Shown here: positions 6,920 to 14,142 of the stretch, piece after piece
Layout: every line of letters starts with the position of its first letter
Numbering within the stretch: position 1 is the stretch's first letter
Assembly (NCBI GenBank): GCA_910585555.1
Contig: CAJUFU010000021.1
Location: 1 to 17,086, forward strand
Length of the DNA: 17,086 nucleotides
Direction of reading: 5' to 3'
DNA from: an uncultured Lachnospiraceae bacterium
Lineage (GTDB): Bacteria > Bacillota > Clostridia > Lachnospirales > Lachnospiraceae
Position numbers and translations under genes: made by a program
The notes under the pieces: model-generated
What the model was told of the DNA's origin: nothing
The model's database searches: none
What the model saw: only the letters and a program-made list of their open reading frames with translations

Positions 6920-6948
6920 ATCATACACAATTTAAATTCCAAAAACAA
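6920..6948 (-). promoter_or_regulatory. Possible internal promoter for yajC (TTGTTT-17-TATGAT)
   Basis: Minus strand TTGTTT (6943-6948) and TATGAT (6920-6925) at 17-base spacing in the 87-base tgt-yajC gap. The -35 is weak and the region is AT-rich, so this is tentative. Confidence 0.35.
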
Positions 6949-6965
6949 GCCTTTTCACAGAAATT

Positions 6966-8099
6966 TTATGATTGCAGCATTTTCATACCTTCCAGTTTCT
7001 GCCTCTTATAGGAAGCAAAATCTCCTCCATCCAGAGCATTTCTAACTTCTTCCATCATCGTATTGTAAAAATACAGATTATGCAGAACACACAGCCGCAT
7101 CCCCAGCATTTCCTTGGCTTTTAGAAGATGTCTGATATAGGCCCTGGAGTATCGTCTGCAGGCAGGACACTGACACCCCTCCTCGATGGGTCTCTCATCC
7201 AGTTCATATTTCGCATTGAAGAGATTAATCTTGCCCTGGTTGGTATATAGATGCCCATGTCTCCCGTTTCTGGTAGGATAGACACAATCAAAAAAATCAA
7301 CGCCTCGCTCCACGGCCTCCAAAATATTAGCCGGGGTTCCCACACCCATCAGGTATGTGGGTACATCTTTGGGCAGATAAGGAACTGTCTCCTCAATTAC
7401 ATGATACATCTGTTCATGACTCTCCCCCACTGCCAGACCGCCAATCGCATACCCGTCACAGCCAAGCTCCGAAATCCTCTTCGCATGTTCTATACGGATG
7501 TCATCAAAGACAGCGCCCTGGTTAATGCCAAAAAGAAGCTGGCTGGAATTTATGGTATCGGGGAGTTTATTTAATCGCTCCATTTCCTTTTTACAGCGTA
7601 CCAGCCATCTGGTGGTGCGCGCTACCGAATCTTCCACATACTTGCGCTCCGCCACACTGGAAGGACACTCGTCAAATGCCATGGCAATGGTAGAAGCCAG
7701 ATTGGACTGAATCTGCATACTCTCCTCTGGGCCCATAAAAATCTTACGCCCGTCTACATGAGAATGAAAATATACGCCTTCCTCCTTAATCTTACGAAGC
7801 CCGGCCAGCGAAAAAACTTGAAATCCTCCCGAGTCCGTGAGAATCGGCCTGTCCCAGGACATAAACTTATGAAGGCCGCCAAGCTTCTTAATCACCTGGT
7901 CTCCTGGACGCACATGCAGATGATAGGTATTAGAAAGCTCCACCTGTGTCCCGATGCTTTCCAAATCCTCTGTGGAGACAGCACCCTTAATTGCTGCCGC
8001 CGTGCCCACATTCATAAAGACAGGTGTCTGAATGACTCCATGCACTGTCGTGAGCTTTGCGCGCTTGGCTCTTCCTTCCTGTTTGATAATCTGATACAT
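6966..8099 (-). CDS. tgt: tRNA-guanine transglycosylase (queuosine pathway)
   Basis: 377 aa, the family's usual length. It exchanges guanine 34 of tRNAs with GUN anticodons for a queuosine precursor. Seen: TDSGGFQVFSL (88-98) with Asp89 as general base, GGLAVGE (220-226), nucleophile Asp271 in FFDCVYPTRNGRHGHLY, and the zinc site C309-x-C311-x2-C314 plus His340 (LCVLHNLYF). The Val in GGLAVGE aligns with the residue that separates preQ1-using bacterial enzymes (Val) from queuine-using eukaryotic ones (Gly), so preQ1 is the likelier substrate, though gut Clostridia are known in which this varies. It is 19 bases downstream of the vanY-like gene and upstream of yajC. queA and preQ1 synthesis genes are not in the window. 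ATG at 8099; the site before it (AAAAAGAGGTAGTT) is good. Confidence 0.97.
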   Translation of the reverse strand: MYQIIKQEGRAKRAKLTTVHGVIQTPVFMNVGTAAAIKGAVSTEDLESIGTQVELSNTYHLHVRPGDQVIKKLGGLHKFMSWDRPILTDSGGFQVFSLAGLRKIKEEGVYFHSHVDGRKIFMGPEESMQIQSNLASTIAMAFDECPSSVAERKYVEDSVARTTRWLVRCKKEMERLNKLPDTINSSQLLFGINQGAVFDDIRIEHAKRISELGCDGYAIGGLAVGESHEQMYHVIEETVPYLPKDVPTYLMGVGTPANILEAVERGVDFFDCVYPTRNGRHGHLYTNQGKINLFNAKYELDERPIEEGCQCPACRRYSRAYIRHLLKAKEMLGMRLCVLHNLYFYNTMMEEVRNALDGGDFASYKRQKLEGMKMLQS

Positions 8100-8118
8100 A
8101 ACTACCTCTTTTTGTAAT

Positions 8119-9171
8119 CTATAAATATTTATCCCAAAACTCTTCCAGGCAGATATTCTCCATCTTCATGATCATAGCCGCCTCCCTGCCTACATACCTA
8201 AAATGCCAGGGCTCATATTCAATACTGGTAATATATTCCTTTCCCTCCGGATAGCGCAGGATAAATCCATACTCACAGCTGTGCTCCGCCAGCCACTTTC
8301 CTGCCGCCGTATCCTCAAACCCTTTGTCCAGGGACTTATATGTGTCACTCCATATATCCAGCGCAAGGCCTACCTGATGTTCACTGGCCCCTGGCACAGT
8401 AACAATCTGAGAGGCCATCTTATAAGCTTCCATATAGGACATTCCCTGTCCCATATAATTCTTAATCTTCTTATTAAAAAGATACTCCTGTCTATTGTCA
8501 CCCCGATAAGGAGAGCAGACTTCCAGGTTAACCCCTTCATCCTTAGCCGCTTTCATCATCAAAAGCAAGTCCTCAATGATACGTTCGTCACAGCGCATAC
8601 CGGCTGTAAACGTTCCCAGTGTAAAATCATAATCTTCCGGAATGGGATGCTGCTTGTTGATCAATACCAGACGCCAGTCTGAAGAATCAAACACATACTC
8701 CTCCCCTGTCACCTCATTATCTGTATTGAGCGCCTGATAAGGTTTCTCCTCATGATTTGCCAAAAGGTCATCCAGAGAATAGGCAACTACATCCTCTGTC
8801 TCTTCTGAGGGCTCACACGCCGTTTCATTTTCATCCTCCTCCAAGATAATCTGTTCCTGCGGTTCCAAGGGCTGTTCTACCGCCAAGGTAATATCTGAGT
8901 CCTCCACAATTGCACTGTAAGTCTCCTGGGCGCTGATGAATCCGGTACGCTCTGCAAACACTGCAAAAGAAAAACTGCAGCTGCTCATAAAGAAAACGGC
9001 TACAAAAGCCACGCTGACATAACGCTTGCCATTATTTACAAAATGCATAAAGATATGATAGAAAAACAAAATAACAGCCACTGCCGCAAGACACGGATAT
9101 GTCAATACGCTGTGCCTTTTGGTAATACCTGTGAACTTTGCTATTAAGTTCTCCTGAAATGTCTTTTTCAT
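8119..9171 (-). CDS. Membrane-anchored D,D-carboxypeptidase, VanY/M15B family
   Basis: 350 aa. Two hydrophobic N-terminal segments (about 23-42 and 51-73), a long acidic linker (about 80-160), then an M15B zinc peptidase domain: SPYRGDNRQEYLF (220-232), PGASEHQVGLALDIW (260-274) with zinc ligands His265 and Asp272, and EPWHFRYVG (320-328) with catalytic Glu320 and zinc ligand His323. All catalytic residues are present. Such enzymes trim the terminal D-Ala from peptidoglycan stem peptides; there is no vanHAX or vanRS nearby, so this is more likely a housekeeping wall enzyme than resistance. ATG at 9171 follows GAGGAGTTT. It is the first gene of a unit with tgt (gap 19 bases) and yajC. The second hydrophobic segment could act as a signal rather than a stable helix. 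Confidence 0.92.
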   Translation of the reverse strand: MKKTFQENLIAKFTGITKRHSVLTYPCLAAVAVILFFYHIFMHFVNNGKRYVSVAFVAVFFMSSCSFSFAVFAERTGFISAQETYSAIVEDSDITLAVEQPLEPQEQIILEEDENETACEPSEETEDVVAYSLDDLLANHEEKPYQALNTDNEVTGEEYVFDSSDWRLVLINKQHPIPEDYDFTLGTFTAGMRCDERIIEDLLLMMKAAKDEGVNLEVCSPYRGDNRQEYLFNKKIKNYMGQGMSYMEAYKMASQIVTVPGASEHQVGLALDIWSDTYKSLDKGFEDTAAGKWLAEHSCEYGFILRYPEGKEYITSIEYEPWHFRYVGREAAMIMKMENICLEEFWDKYL

Positions 9172-9279
9172 AAACTCCTCATTATCTATGTATGACTTGG
9201 TTGATTGTATTCACAGATCCCTCTTCCGACAACCGCCGTCGAAAAAACTAAAAATAGGGAATATGTAAACCTAATTTAT

Positions 9280-9307
9280 ATCATAACACATAAAATTTAT
9301 TTGTACA
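9280..9307 (-). promoter_or_regulatory. Tentative promoter of the vanY-tgt-yajC unit
   Basis: Minus strand TGTACA (9302-9307), 16 bases, TATGAT (9280-9285). The -35 is poor. It is the best candidate I found in the region upstream of the vanY-like gene and would give a leader of about 100 bases. Confidence 0.3.
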
Positions 9308-9428
9308 GTCTTTTTTATGTAAATCTTTTATCTTTTTTCTGCTCCCTTCATTATTTTATTTCGAAAATGTCCTTCATATTTATTTTTACCCTTAAATATG
9401 ATATGCTACAAAAGCAGATTTGTTTGCT

Positions 9429-9457
9429 GGGACAGTCTGCATAGAAGGTTGTAAAAT
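9429..9457 (+). promoter_or_regulatory. Tentative promoter of aroC (GGGACA-17-TAAAAT)
   Basis: Plus strand GGGACA (9429-9434) and TAAAAT (9452-9457) with a 17-base spacer; leader about 115 bases. A TATGAT/TATGCT cluster at 9397-9407 is an alternative without a good -35. Confidence 0.35.
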
Positions 9458-9516
9458 GCAACTTTTCCGTCTTCAATATTAAATATGCATTTTATATTTT
9501 ACCAGTTATTTTATTT

Positions 9517-9532
9517 TGCAGGTTATCCTGCA
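9517..9532 (+). repeat. Hairpin TGCAGG-TTAT-CCTGCA in the aroC leader
   Basis: Six-base perfect arms around a 4-base loop, 47 bases before the aroC ATG. No U-run follows, so it is not an obvious terminator. Its role, if any, is unknown. Confidence 0.5.
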
Positions 9533-9578
9533 TGATATTTTCAGAAAACTTCATCATAATAGAAGAAAGGAATACACA

Positions 9579-10679
9579 ATGGCAGGTTCAACACTAGGAA
9601 TTATCTTTCAACTTACCACCTGGGGGGAGTCTCACGGTGCGGCACTGGGTGTGGTCGTAGACGGCTGTCCTGCAGGCCTTCATCTGGAAAAGAACGATAT
9701 CCAGACCTATTTGAACAGGAGAAAGCCCGGACAGACTAAAATATCCACCCCCCGTAAGGAGGCCGATGAGGTACAAATTCTCTCCGGCATTTTCGAGGGA
9801 AAAACTACCGGCACTCCCATTTCCATGCTGGTGCCAAACACTTCACAGCGCTCTACGGACTACAGTGAAATCGCCAGCTATTACCGTCCCGGTCACGCCG
9901 ACTATACTTTTGATACAAAATACGGCTTTCGGGACTACCGCGGGGGCGGCCGCTCTTCCGGCAGAGAGACCATAGGCCGTGTGGCTGCCGGCGCGATTGC
10001 CGCCAAAGCACTGGCTGAATTCGGCATACGCCTGTGTGCCTATACCAAGTCCATCGGCCCCATCGGTATCTCCATGGACCATTTTGATCAAACGGCCATT
10101 CTGGAAACCCCCACCGCCATGCCGGACAGAGAGGCTTCCCTTCTGGCCGAGCAGTATTTAGCCGACTGCATGAAACAATATGATTCCGCAGGCGGTGTGA
10201 TTGAATGTGTGATAGACGGTGTACCGGCTGGTCTGGGAGACCCCGTCTTCGAGAAACTGGATGCTGATCTGGCAAAAGCAGTCATGTCCATCGGTGCCGT
10301 CAAAGCCGTGGAAATTGGCGACGGTGTAGACGTCTCTTTGCACAATGGTTCCACAAACAACGATCCCTTCCGGATACAGGACGGCAAGATCATCAAGACA
10401 TCGAACCACGCCGGCGGTATCCTGGGCGGCATCAGCGATGGTTCCCGCATCATACTGCGCGCCCACATCAAGCCCACTCCCTCCATCTTTACTCCGCAGG
10501 AAACTGTGAATAAACAGGGAGAAGAACTGGAGATTTCCATCAAGGGACGACACGATCCTGTCATCGTCCCCCGCGCTGTGGTGGTGGTGGAATCTATGGC
10601 CGCCATCACCCTGTTAGATGCCTTGTTACGCAATGCCAGTGCCAAAATGGAAAACTTGAAGAAACTCTATCAGATTTAA
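9579..10679 (+). CDS. aroC: Chorismate synthase
   Basis: 366 aa, FMN-dependent enzyme converting EPSP to chorismate, the last step of the shikimate pathway. Seen: GESHG (16-20), RRKPGQTK (47-54), GHADYT with His106, YRGGGRSSGRETIGRVAAGA (120-139), NHAGGILGGISDG (276-288), RHDPVIVPRA (324-333) and Asp347. The usual signature has Ala where this protein has Gly (SSGRET). The start is set at 9579, MAGSTLGIIFQLTTWGESHG, preceded by GAAAGG; an upstream in-frame TTG at 9516 would add 21 unrelated residues inside the leader hairpin. It is the only plus-strand gene here, divergent from the vanY-like gene and convergent with the S66 peptidase, whose stop codon overlaps its own. No other aro gene is adjacent. 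Confidence 0.96.
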   Translation: MAGSTLGIIFQLTTWGESHGAALGVVVDGCPAGLHLEKNDIQTYLNRRKPGQTKISTPRKEADEVQILSGIFEGKTTGTPISMLVPNTSQRSTDYSEIASYYRPGHADYTFDTKYGFRDYRGGGRSSGRETIGRVAAGAIAAKALAEFGIRLCAYTKSIGPIGISMDHFDQTAILETPTAMPDREASLLAEQYLADCMKQYDSAGGVIECVIDGVPAGLGDPVFEKLDADLAKAVMSIGAVKAVEIGDGVDVSLHNGSTNNDPFRIQDGKIIKTSNHAGGILGGISDGSRIILRAHIKPTPSIFTPQETVNKQGEELEISIKGRHDPVIVPRAVVVVESMAAITLLDALLRNASAKMENLKKLYQI

Positions 10680-11521
10680 GAAAACACACGATATGAACCA
10701 ATCACTATACCACAGGAATCTGCACCGTGCCCTATCTTGGATGTCTTGATCACAGGAAGGCCCTTGGCATATTCCTGTACCAGTGTAGTGATATCCGGCT
10801 GGGCATTCTCAGCTTCCATCTGGGTAAAGGTTCCCAGCACAATCCCTTTTATCTTAGAAAACACGCCCATACACGCAAGCTGGCTAAGATAGGCCACAAA
10901 CTGTGCCACGCTGCCGCCCAAAGCCTCCAGTACTAGAATCTTGTCTGTCATATCTGGAAAAAAGGCGGTTCCCGCCAATTTCAGAAGACACCGGATATTG
11001 CCGCCTGCCACGATGCCTTCCATATAATCTCCCTGGATAAACTCATAGGGAAAAGTAAATAGAGAATTCCCGTCGGTTAACACGGTCTTTGCAAAGCGCT
11101 CTCTCTGAAGACCGCTCTCATCCCGGATGAGGTTCATCACCTGATAGAGTACGCCCTCGCATCCCGTCATGGCATAGACAGCATTGATGATCGAAGTCAA
11201 ATCACTGTATCCCCAGAACTGTTTGGGATGCGCTTGTATCACATCAAAATCCAGATAAGGCAGAATTTCATTTGCGATATCCCCGCCGGATATATCAAAG
11301 ATTGCCCGCACCTCATTATCCTCATAAAATCTCATCAGGGCCTGCGCCCGTTCTCTGCCAGTTCCGGAAAACACCGCACTTCTTGTATAGATATACTCAC
11401 TCATGACAGGTGTGATTCCTATTTTCGTTAATGCCGATACTAACTTTTGAACATCCTCTTTCCGCTCTGCGCTTAAGCCGTTGGAACAACACACAATGCC
11501 AGCCTTATCACCCTTTATCAT
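10676..11521 (-). CDS. LD-carboxypeptidase, peptidase family S66
   Basis: 281 aa, length normal for S66 (LdcA/MccF) serine peptidases, which cut the L,D bond of peptidoglycan tetrapeptides during recycling or, in MccF-like members, detoxify peptide-nucleotides. Seen: AGIVCCSNGLS near the N-terminus (7-17), DISGGD (76-81), nucleophile Ser106 in FWGYSDLTSI, Glu199 in ILVLEALGGS, and His265 in KIGHGAD, so the Ser-Glu-His triad is complete. No signal peptide, so it is cytoplasmic. The start is set at 11521: ATG overlaps the TGA of DUF3737 (ATGA), and GGAAGGAAG lies upstream; a longer in-frame start at 11563 would lie inside the upstream gene. Its TAA overlaps the aroC stop on the other strand. 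The context with a GH25 lysozyme favours a wall-turnover role over antibiotic immunity, but this is inference. Confidence 0.93.
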   Translation of the reverse strand: MIKGDKAGIVCCSNGLSAERKEDVQKLVSALTKIGITPVMSEYIYTRSAVFSGTGRERAQALMRFYEDNEVRAIFDISGGDIANEILPYLDFDVIQAHPKQFWGYSDLTSIINAVYAMTGCEGVLYQVMNLIRDESGLQRERFAKTVLTDGNSLFTFPYEFIQGDYMEGIVAGGNIRCLLKLAGTAFFPDMTDKILVLEALGGSVAQFVAYLSQLACMGVFSKIKGIVLGTFTQMEAENAQPDITTLVQEYAKGLPVIKTSKIGHGADSCGIVIGSYRVFS

Positions 11522-12378
11522 AACGTTTCTTCCTTCCCGCGTATGATAACCTGCCCTGTGCACTCCATCACCGGCTCTTCCCGAATGACCTCGCCCACAC
11601 TGTCCACTGTAATATGACCTGATTTTGGATTCTTAATGGAGATCACGTGTCCCTGCACATCTGCTTCCACATCCGAATATTCAAAGGAAAGATCTGTATC
11701 CTCCATAGTGCAGTTTACCAGTTTCAGATTCTTACAATAACATAACGGCTGTGTGCCGCTGATTTTACAGTCGATTAAGGTCAGTCCATCCGAAAACCAT
11801 CCCAGATATTCTCCCTTTACCACACTGTTTCTGACGGTAACGTTCTCACTGTGCCAGAAAGCATCCTTGGTGTCCAGCACACTGTCTATGATTTCCAAAT
11901 CCTTCATATACTGAAAAGAATACTTCCCCTGCATTTTCACATGCTCTAATCTCACATCCTGACTGTCAAAAAACAGATACTCAGAAGTAATATCAGTGTC
12001 CTTCAAAACAATACCACTGGATTTCCATCCAAATTCCTGAGACACAATCTTACAGTTCTCTAAGCAAATTCCTGTACACTCTCTGACCGCTTTGATACCG
12101 CCTAACACGGATTCTTTGATCACACCGTCCTTAGCATACCAGATTGCCGCCCGCGTCAACTCATCCATGGCAGAATCTTCCATTGTAAATCCTTTCACAT
12201 GCCACAACGGATACCGCAGAGAAAAGGTACACTTTCTCAGATTCACATCTCTGGATTCCTTTAACACAGACTCTCCATCAGCAGGCCCGGCAAAGGTGCA
12301 TTCCTCCACATCCGCCTGCTGTAAATTATATAACGCTCGCTCTTCATCGAATTGTCTCCGGATAATATTCGTTCTCAT
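11518..12378 (-). CDS. DUF3737 protein, repeat beta-helix, function unknown
   Basis: 286 aa without signal peptide or membrane segment, so probably cytoplasmic. It matches the DUF3737 pattern I know: QFDEERALYNL near the start, SVLKES, YPLWHVK, AIWYAKDG, DAFWHSENVTVRNSVVKGEY and GLTLIDCKI. From residue 78 to 248 it consists of nine exact 19-residue units, each starting with an aromatic-rich patch (e.g. AFWHS, LGWFS) followed by a strand such as GLTLIDCKI, the signature of a parallel beta-helix or similar solenoid. Three Cys occur in PLCYCKNLKLVNC. No catalytic motif is visible. ATG at 12378 follows GGGAGGAGTTAT. It is 17 bases downstream of the GH25 lysozyme gene and overlaps the S66 gene by four bases, so translational coupling to S66 is likely. 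Biochemical role not known to me. Confidence 0.88.
   Translation of the reverse strand: MRTNIIRRQFDEERALYNLQQADVEECTFAGPADGESVLKESRDVNLRKCTFSLRYPLWHVKGFTMEDSAMDELTRAAIWYAKDGVIKESVLGGIKAVRECTGICLENCKIVSQEFGWKSSGIVLKDTDITSEYLFFDSQDVRLEHVKMQGKYSFQYMKDLEIIDSVLDTKDAFWHSENVTVRNSVVKGEYLGWFSDGLTLIDCKISGTQPLCYCKNLKLVNCTMEDTDLSFEYSDVEADVQGHVISIKNPKSGHITVDSVGEVIREEPVMECTGQVIIRGKEETL
11635..12147 (-). repeat. Nine in-frame 57-base (19-residue) units in the DUF3737 gene
   Basis: Residues 78-248 divide into nine consecutive blocks of exactly 19 residues with no insertion or deletion. Positions 2-4 are usually aromatic (IWY, GWK, FFD, FQY, FWH, GWF, LCY), followed about three residues later by alternating hydrophobics. 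The repeat is at protein level; the DNA units are well diverged. Confidence 0.85.
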
Positions 12379-12395
12379 ATAACTCCTCCCTGTCT

Positions 12396-14105
12396 CTACT
12401 GTATTAAATAACTGCTGATACAGTATAATGTCTGTCCGTTATAGTCTACCCTCGACCAGCCGTATGCTTCGTTGATGCCTGTTCTGGTCGCATACTCACC
12501 GTTATGTAATACCGCCGCTACCGCAGCATCCGGATTCGTCACACTGGGCAGTGTACGAAGATTGACTTCCACTTTCGCTGTCACCTGCTCGTTTCTTTCC
12601 TCAAATCTGGTCTTTAGACCATCTCCACTGTCAGCCCCCTCCTGTGTCTGCGGCTGGGGTGTCTGGAAAGACAAATCTGTAGTCAGATAACTGGAAACAG
12701 CGTACACTGTCTGTCCATTATAGGTAAGCCTAGACCAGCCGCTGTCGCTGATGCCGGTTCTTAAGATTGTCTCTCCGTTTGGCAGCGTATACACCACTGC
12801 ACTGTCACTTCCCTGGCTGGGAATGTTTCGCAGATTGGTGGAATCCTTCGCAGTCACTTCTTCATTCACTTCCGTAAAGCGCATCAATGCCTCCGCATCC
12901 GCCTGCACCTCCTCCGGTGTCTCCCCGCTCAAAGCTTCTGCTTCTCCTTCATAGCCAAAATAAGCAATATTGACATCCACAGGCCTGCCAATCCCTGCAA
13001 CCGTTCCCTGGTTGGTATACTGCCACATGGCATGGCTGCCGGTATAGGAAGACTTCGCCGTCTGCGGATAAGGCGCTGTGGGATACTGGGACACCCAAAT
13101 CTTATAAGTATTTTCAATCCGTGACGTCTCCCACTTCGCCTCCCCGGTCAGTTCTCCCATAGAAGCATAGAACATAGGCGTATATCCACGTGTATAAATC
13201 TGCTCCAAAAAGGCGATGGCGATATCCGTCCGCTGGGTCTTCGACAACGCATATTGGGCACTTTCCGGTCTGTCAAATCCTTCACAGTCATAAGCCACAG
13301 GATAGGTAATCTGATACTGGGATATATAATCTGCAACCCAGTCCGCCTCTTCTACCGCTTCCGCTGTACTTGCTGCAGTGGAGAAAAAGTATGCGCCTAC
13401 TTTGATTCCGTTCTTCTGGGCTTCCTGCATATTATATTTGGCATTGGTATCCGCACAGATTTCTCTTGTACTGTCTGTACGGTATCCCACACGCACCATG
13501 GCAAATTCAATTCCCGATGCCGCCACCTGTGCCCAATCTATCGTACCCTGATATCTGGCCACATCAATACCAAGTGTTATCTTTTCTGTCTCGACTACTG
13601 CACCGGAAGAGAGCAGCTCTGTCACATCCACCGCCGTACCCTGCTGTGTACTCATGGTTTCCGTCTGGGGATCCGCCGCCTCCTGTGAGGTGGCTTCCGC
13701 TTCCTGTCTGGCATTTTCTGCCTCTTCCATGTCAAGCTGGCTCTCTTCCCCGTCACCTATCAGACCCTGGTCTGTCGGATTTTCCTGCTCTTCCAGCTCC
13801 TGTATCCGCTCTTCCTGGGTATCTTCATCAGAGATCTCTTCCATTGCAGGCAGGGACGCCTCTGCGGCATCCTCGTGATTTTTACCGGAAAGACGCGTTA
13901 TCAGCACAACAGAGAAAATTATAACAATTGTTATAATAACGATAAAAATCTTTGGAACAATAGACATTCCACGTCCTGCCAAAGACTCATATTCATCTTC
14001 TGCTTCATAGTCATCTTCCTCTGCGTCTTCATATGCTTCTTCACAATCGTCCAGTTCAATAAACTCCAATTCCTGCTTCTTATCTTGTCTATGCTTTTGT
14101 TTCAT
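12396..14105 (-). CDS. Membrane-anchored GH25 lysozyme with two SH3 domains
   Basis: 569 aa. Residues 1-47 are a cytoplasmic tail extremely rich in Asp/Glu; a membrane helix spans about 48-71 (MSIVPKIFIVIITIVIIFSV); a Glu/Gln-rich linker runs to about 170. The GH25 muramidase domain (about 175-388) starts ITLGIDVARYQGTIDW with Asp181, contains KVGAYFFSTAAS (235-246) and the catalytic YPVAYDCEGFD (268-278; Asp273, Glu275), and ends WQYTNQGTVAGIGRPVDVN (361-379; Asp377). Two bacterial SH3 domains follow (about 410-475 and 501-569), probable wall-binding modules. It cleaves MurNAc-GlcNAc bonds outside the membrane. ATG at 14105 follows GGAGAAG. It is 37 bases after the aldolase gene and 17 before DUF3737, in one probable operon. 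All catalytic residues are present, so a host wall-remodelling enzyme is likely; no phage genes surround it. Confidence 0.94.
   Translation of the reverse strand: MKQKHRQDKKQELEFIELDDCEEAYEDAEEDDYEAEDEYESLAGRGMSIVPKIFIVIITIVIIFSVVLITRLSGKNHEDAAEASLPAMEEISDEDTQEERIQELEEQENPTDQGLIGDGEESQLDMEEAENARQEAEATSQEAADPQTETMSTQQGTAVDVTELLSSGAVVETEKITLGIDVARYQGTIDWAQVAASGIEFAMVRVGYRTDSTREICADTNAKYNMQEAQKNGIKVGAYFFSTAASTAEAVEEADWVADYISQYQITYPVAYDCEGFDRPESAQYALSKTQRTDIAIAFLEQIYTRGYTPMFYASMGELTGEAKWETSRIENTYKIWVSQYPTAPYPQTAKSSYTGSHAMWQYTNQGTVAGIGRPVDVNIAYFGYEGEAEALSGETPEEVQADAEALMRFTEVNEEVTAKDSTNLRNIPSQGSDSAVVYTLPNGETILRTGISDSGWSRLTYNGQTVYAVSSYLTTDLSFQTPQPQTQEGADSGDGLKTRFEERNEQVTAKVEVNLRTLPSVTNPDAAVAAVLHNGEYATRTGINEAYGWSRVDYNGQTLYCISSYLIQ
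12399..12878 (-). repeat. Tandem duplication encoding two SH3 domains
   Basis: Residues 410-475 and 501-569 of the GH25 protein align along their whole length (both share VTAK-x3-NLR-x-[IL]P, the TGI-x-GWSR core, YNGQT and SSYL), joined by a ~25-residue linker rich in Gln, Pro and Gly. The DNA copies are also recognisably alike, e.g. both code YNGQT near 12422-12436 and 12719-12733. Confidence 0.85.
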
Positions 14106-14142
14106 CTATATCTTCTCCTGAATAGCTTATGCCCACGCCTTC

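Larger units (their letters stand above)
9172..9578. other. 407-base divergent intergenic region (vanY-like / aroC)
   Basis: AT-rich gap between two divergent genes. It holds tentative promoters for both sides (9280-9307 minus, 9429-9457 plus), a weak stem with arms AAGGTTG and CAACTTT (about 9445-9465), and a perfect 6-base hairpin near aroC (9517-9532). I see no convincing open reading frame, RNA gene or known riboswitch in it. Confidence 0.7.

Noticed and set aside
8119..9171. Vancomycin resistance (vanY) determinant
   Set aside because: No vanH, vanA/B, vanX or vanRS neighbours; a chromosomal M15B peptidase in a tgt-yajC unit is better read as housekeeping.
9225..9246. CGAC...GTCG stem with A-run near the vanY-like leader as a terminator
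   Set aside because: Only four base pairs, and on the minus strand the T-run precedes rather than follows the stem.
9516..9578. TTG start adding 21 residues to AroC
   Set aside because: The added residues do not resemble chorismate synthases, and the start sits in the leader hairpin without a ribosome site; ATG at 9579 has one.
13254..13924. Plus-strand open frames opposite the GH25 gene
   Set aside because: Antisense shadows of a gene with full catalytic motifs; no start signals.
12396..14105. Prophage endolysin
   Set aside because: No holin, structural or integrase genes nearby, and the protein has a membrane anchor and acidic cytoplasmic tail unlike phage lysins.
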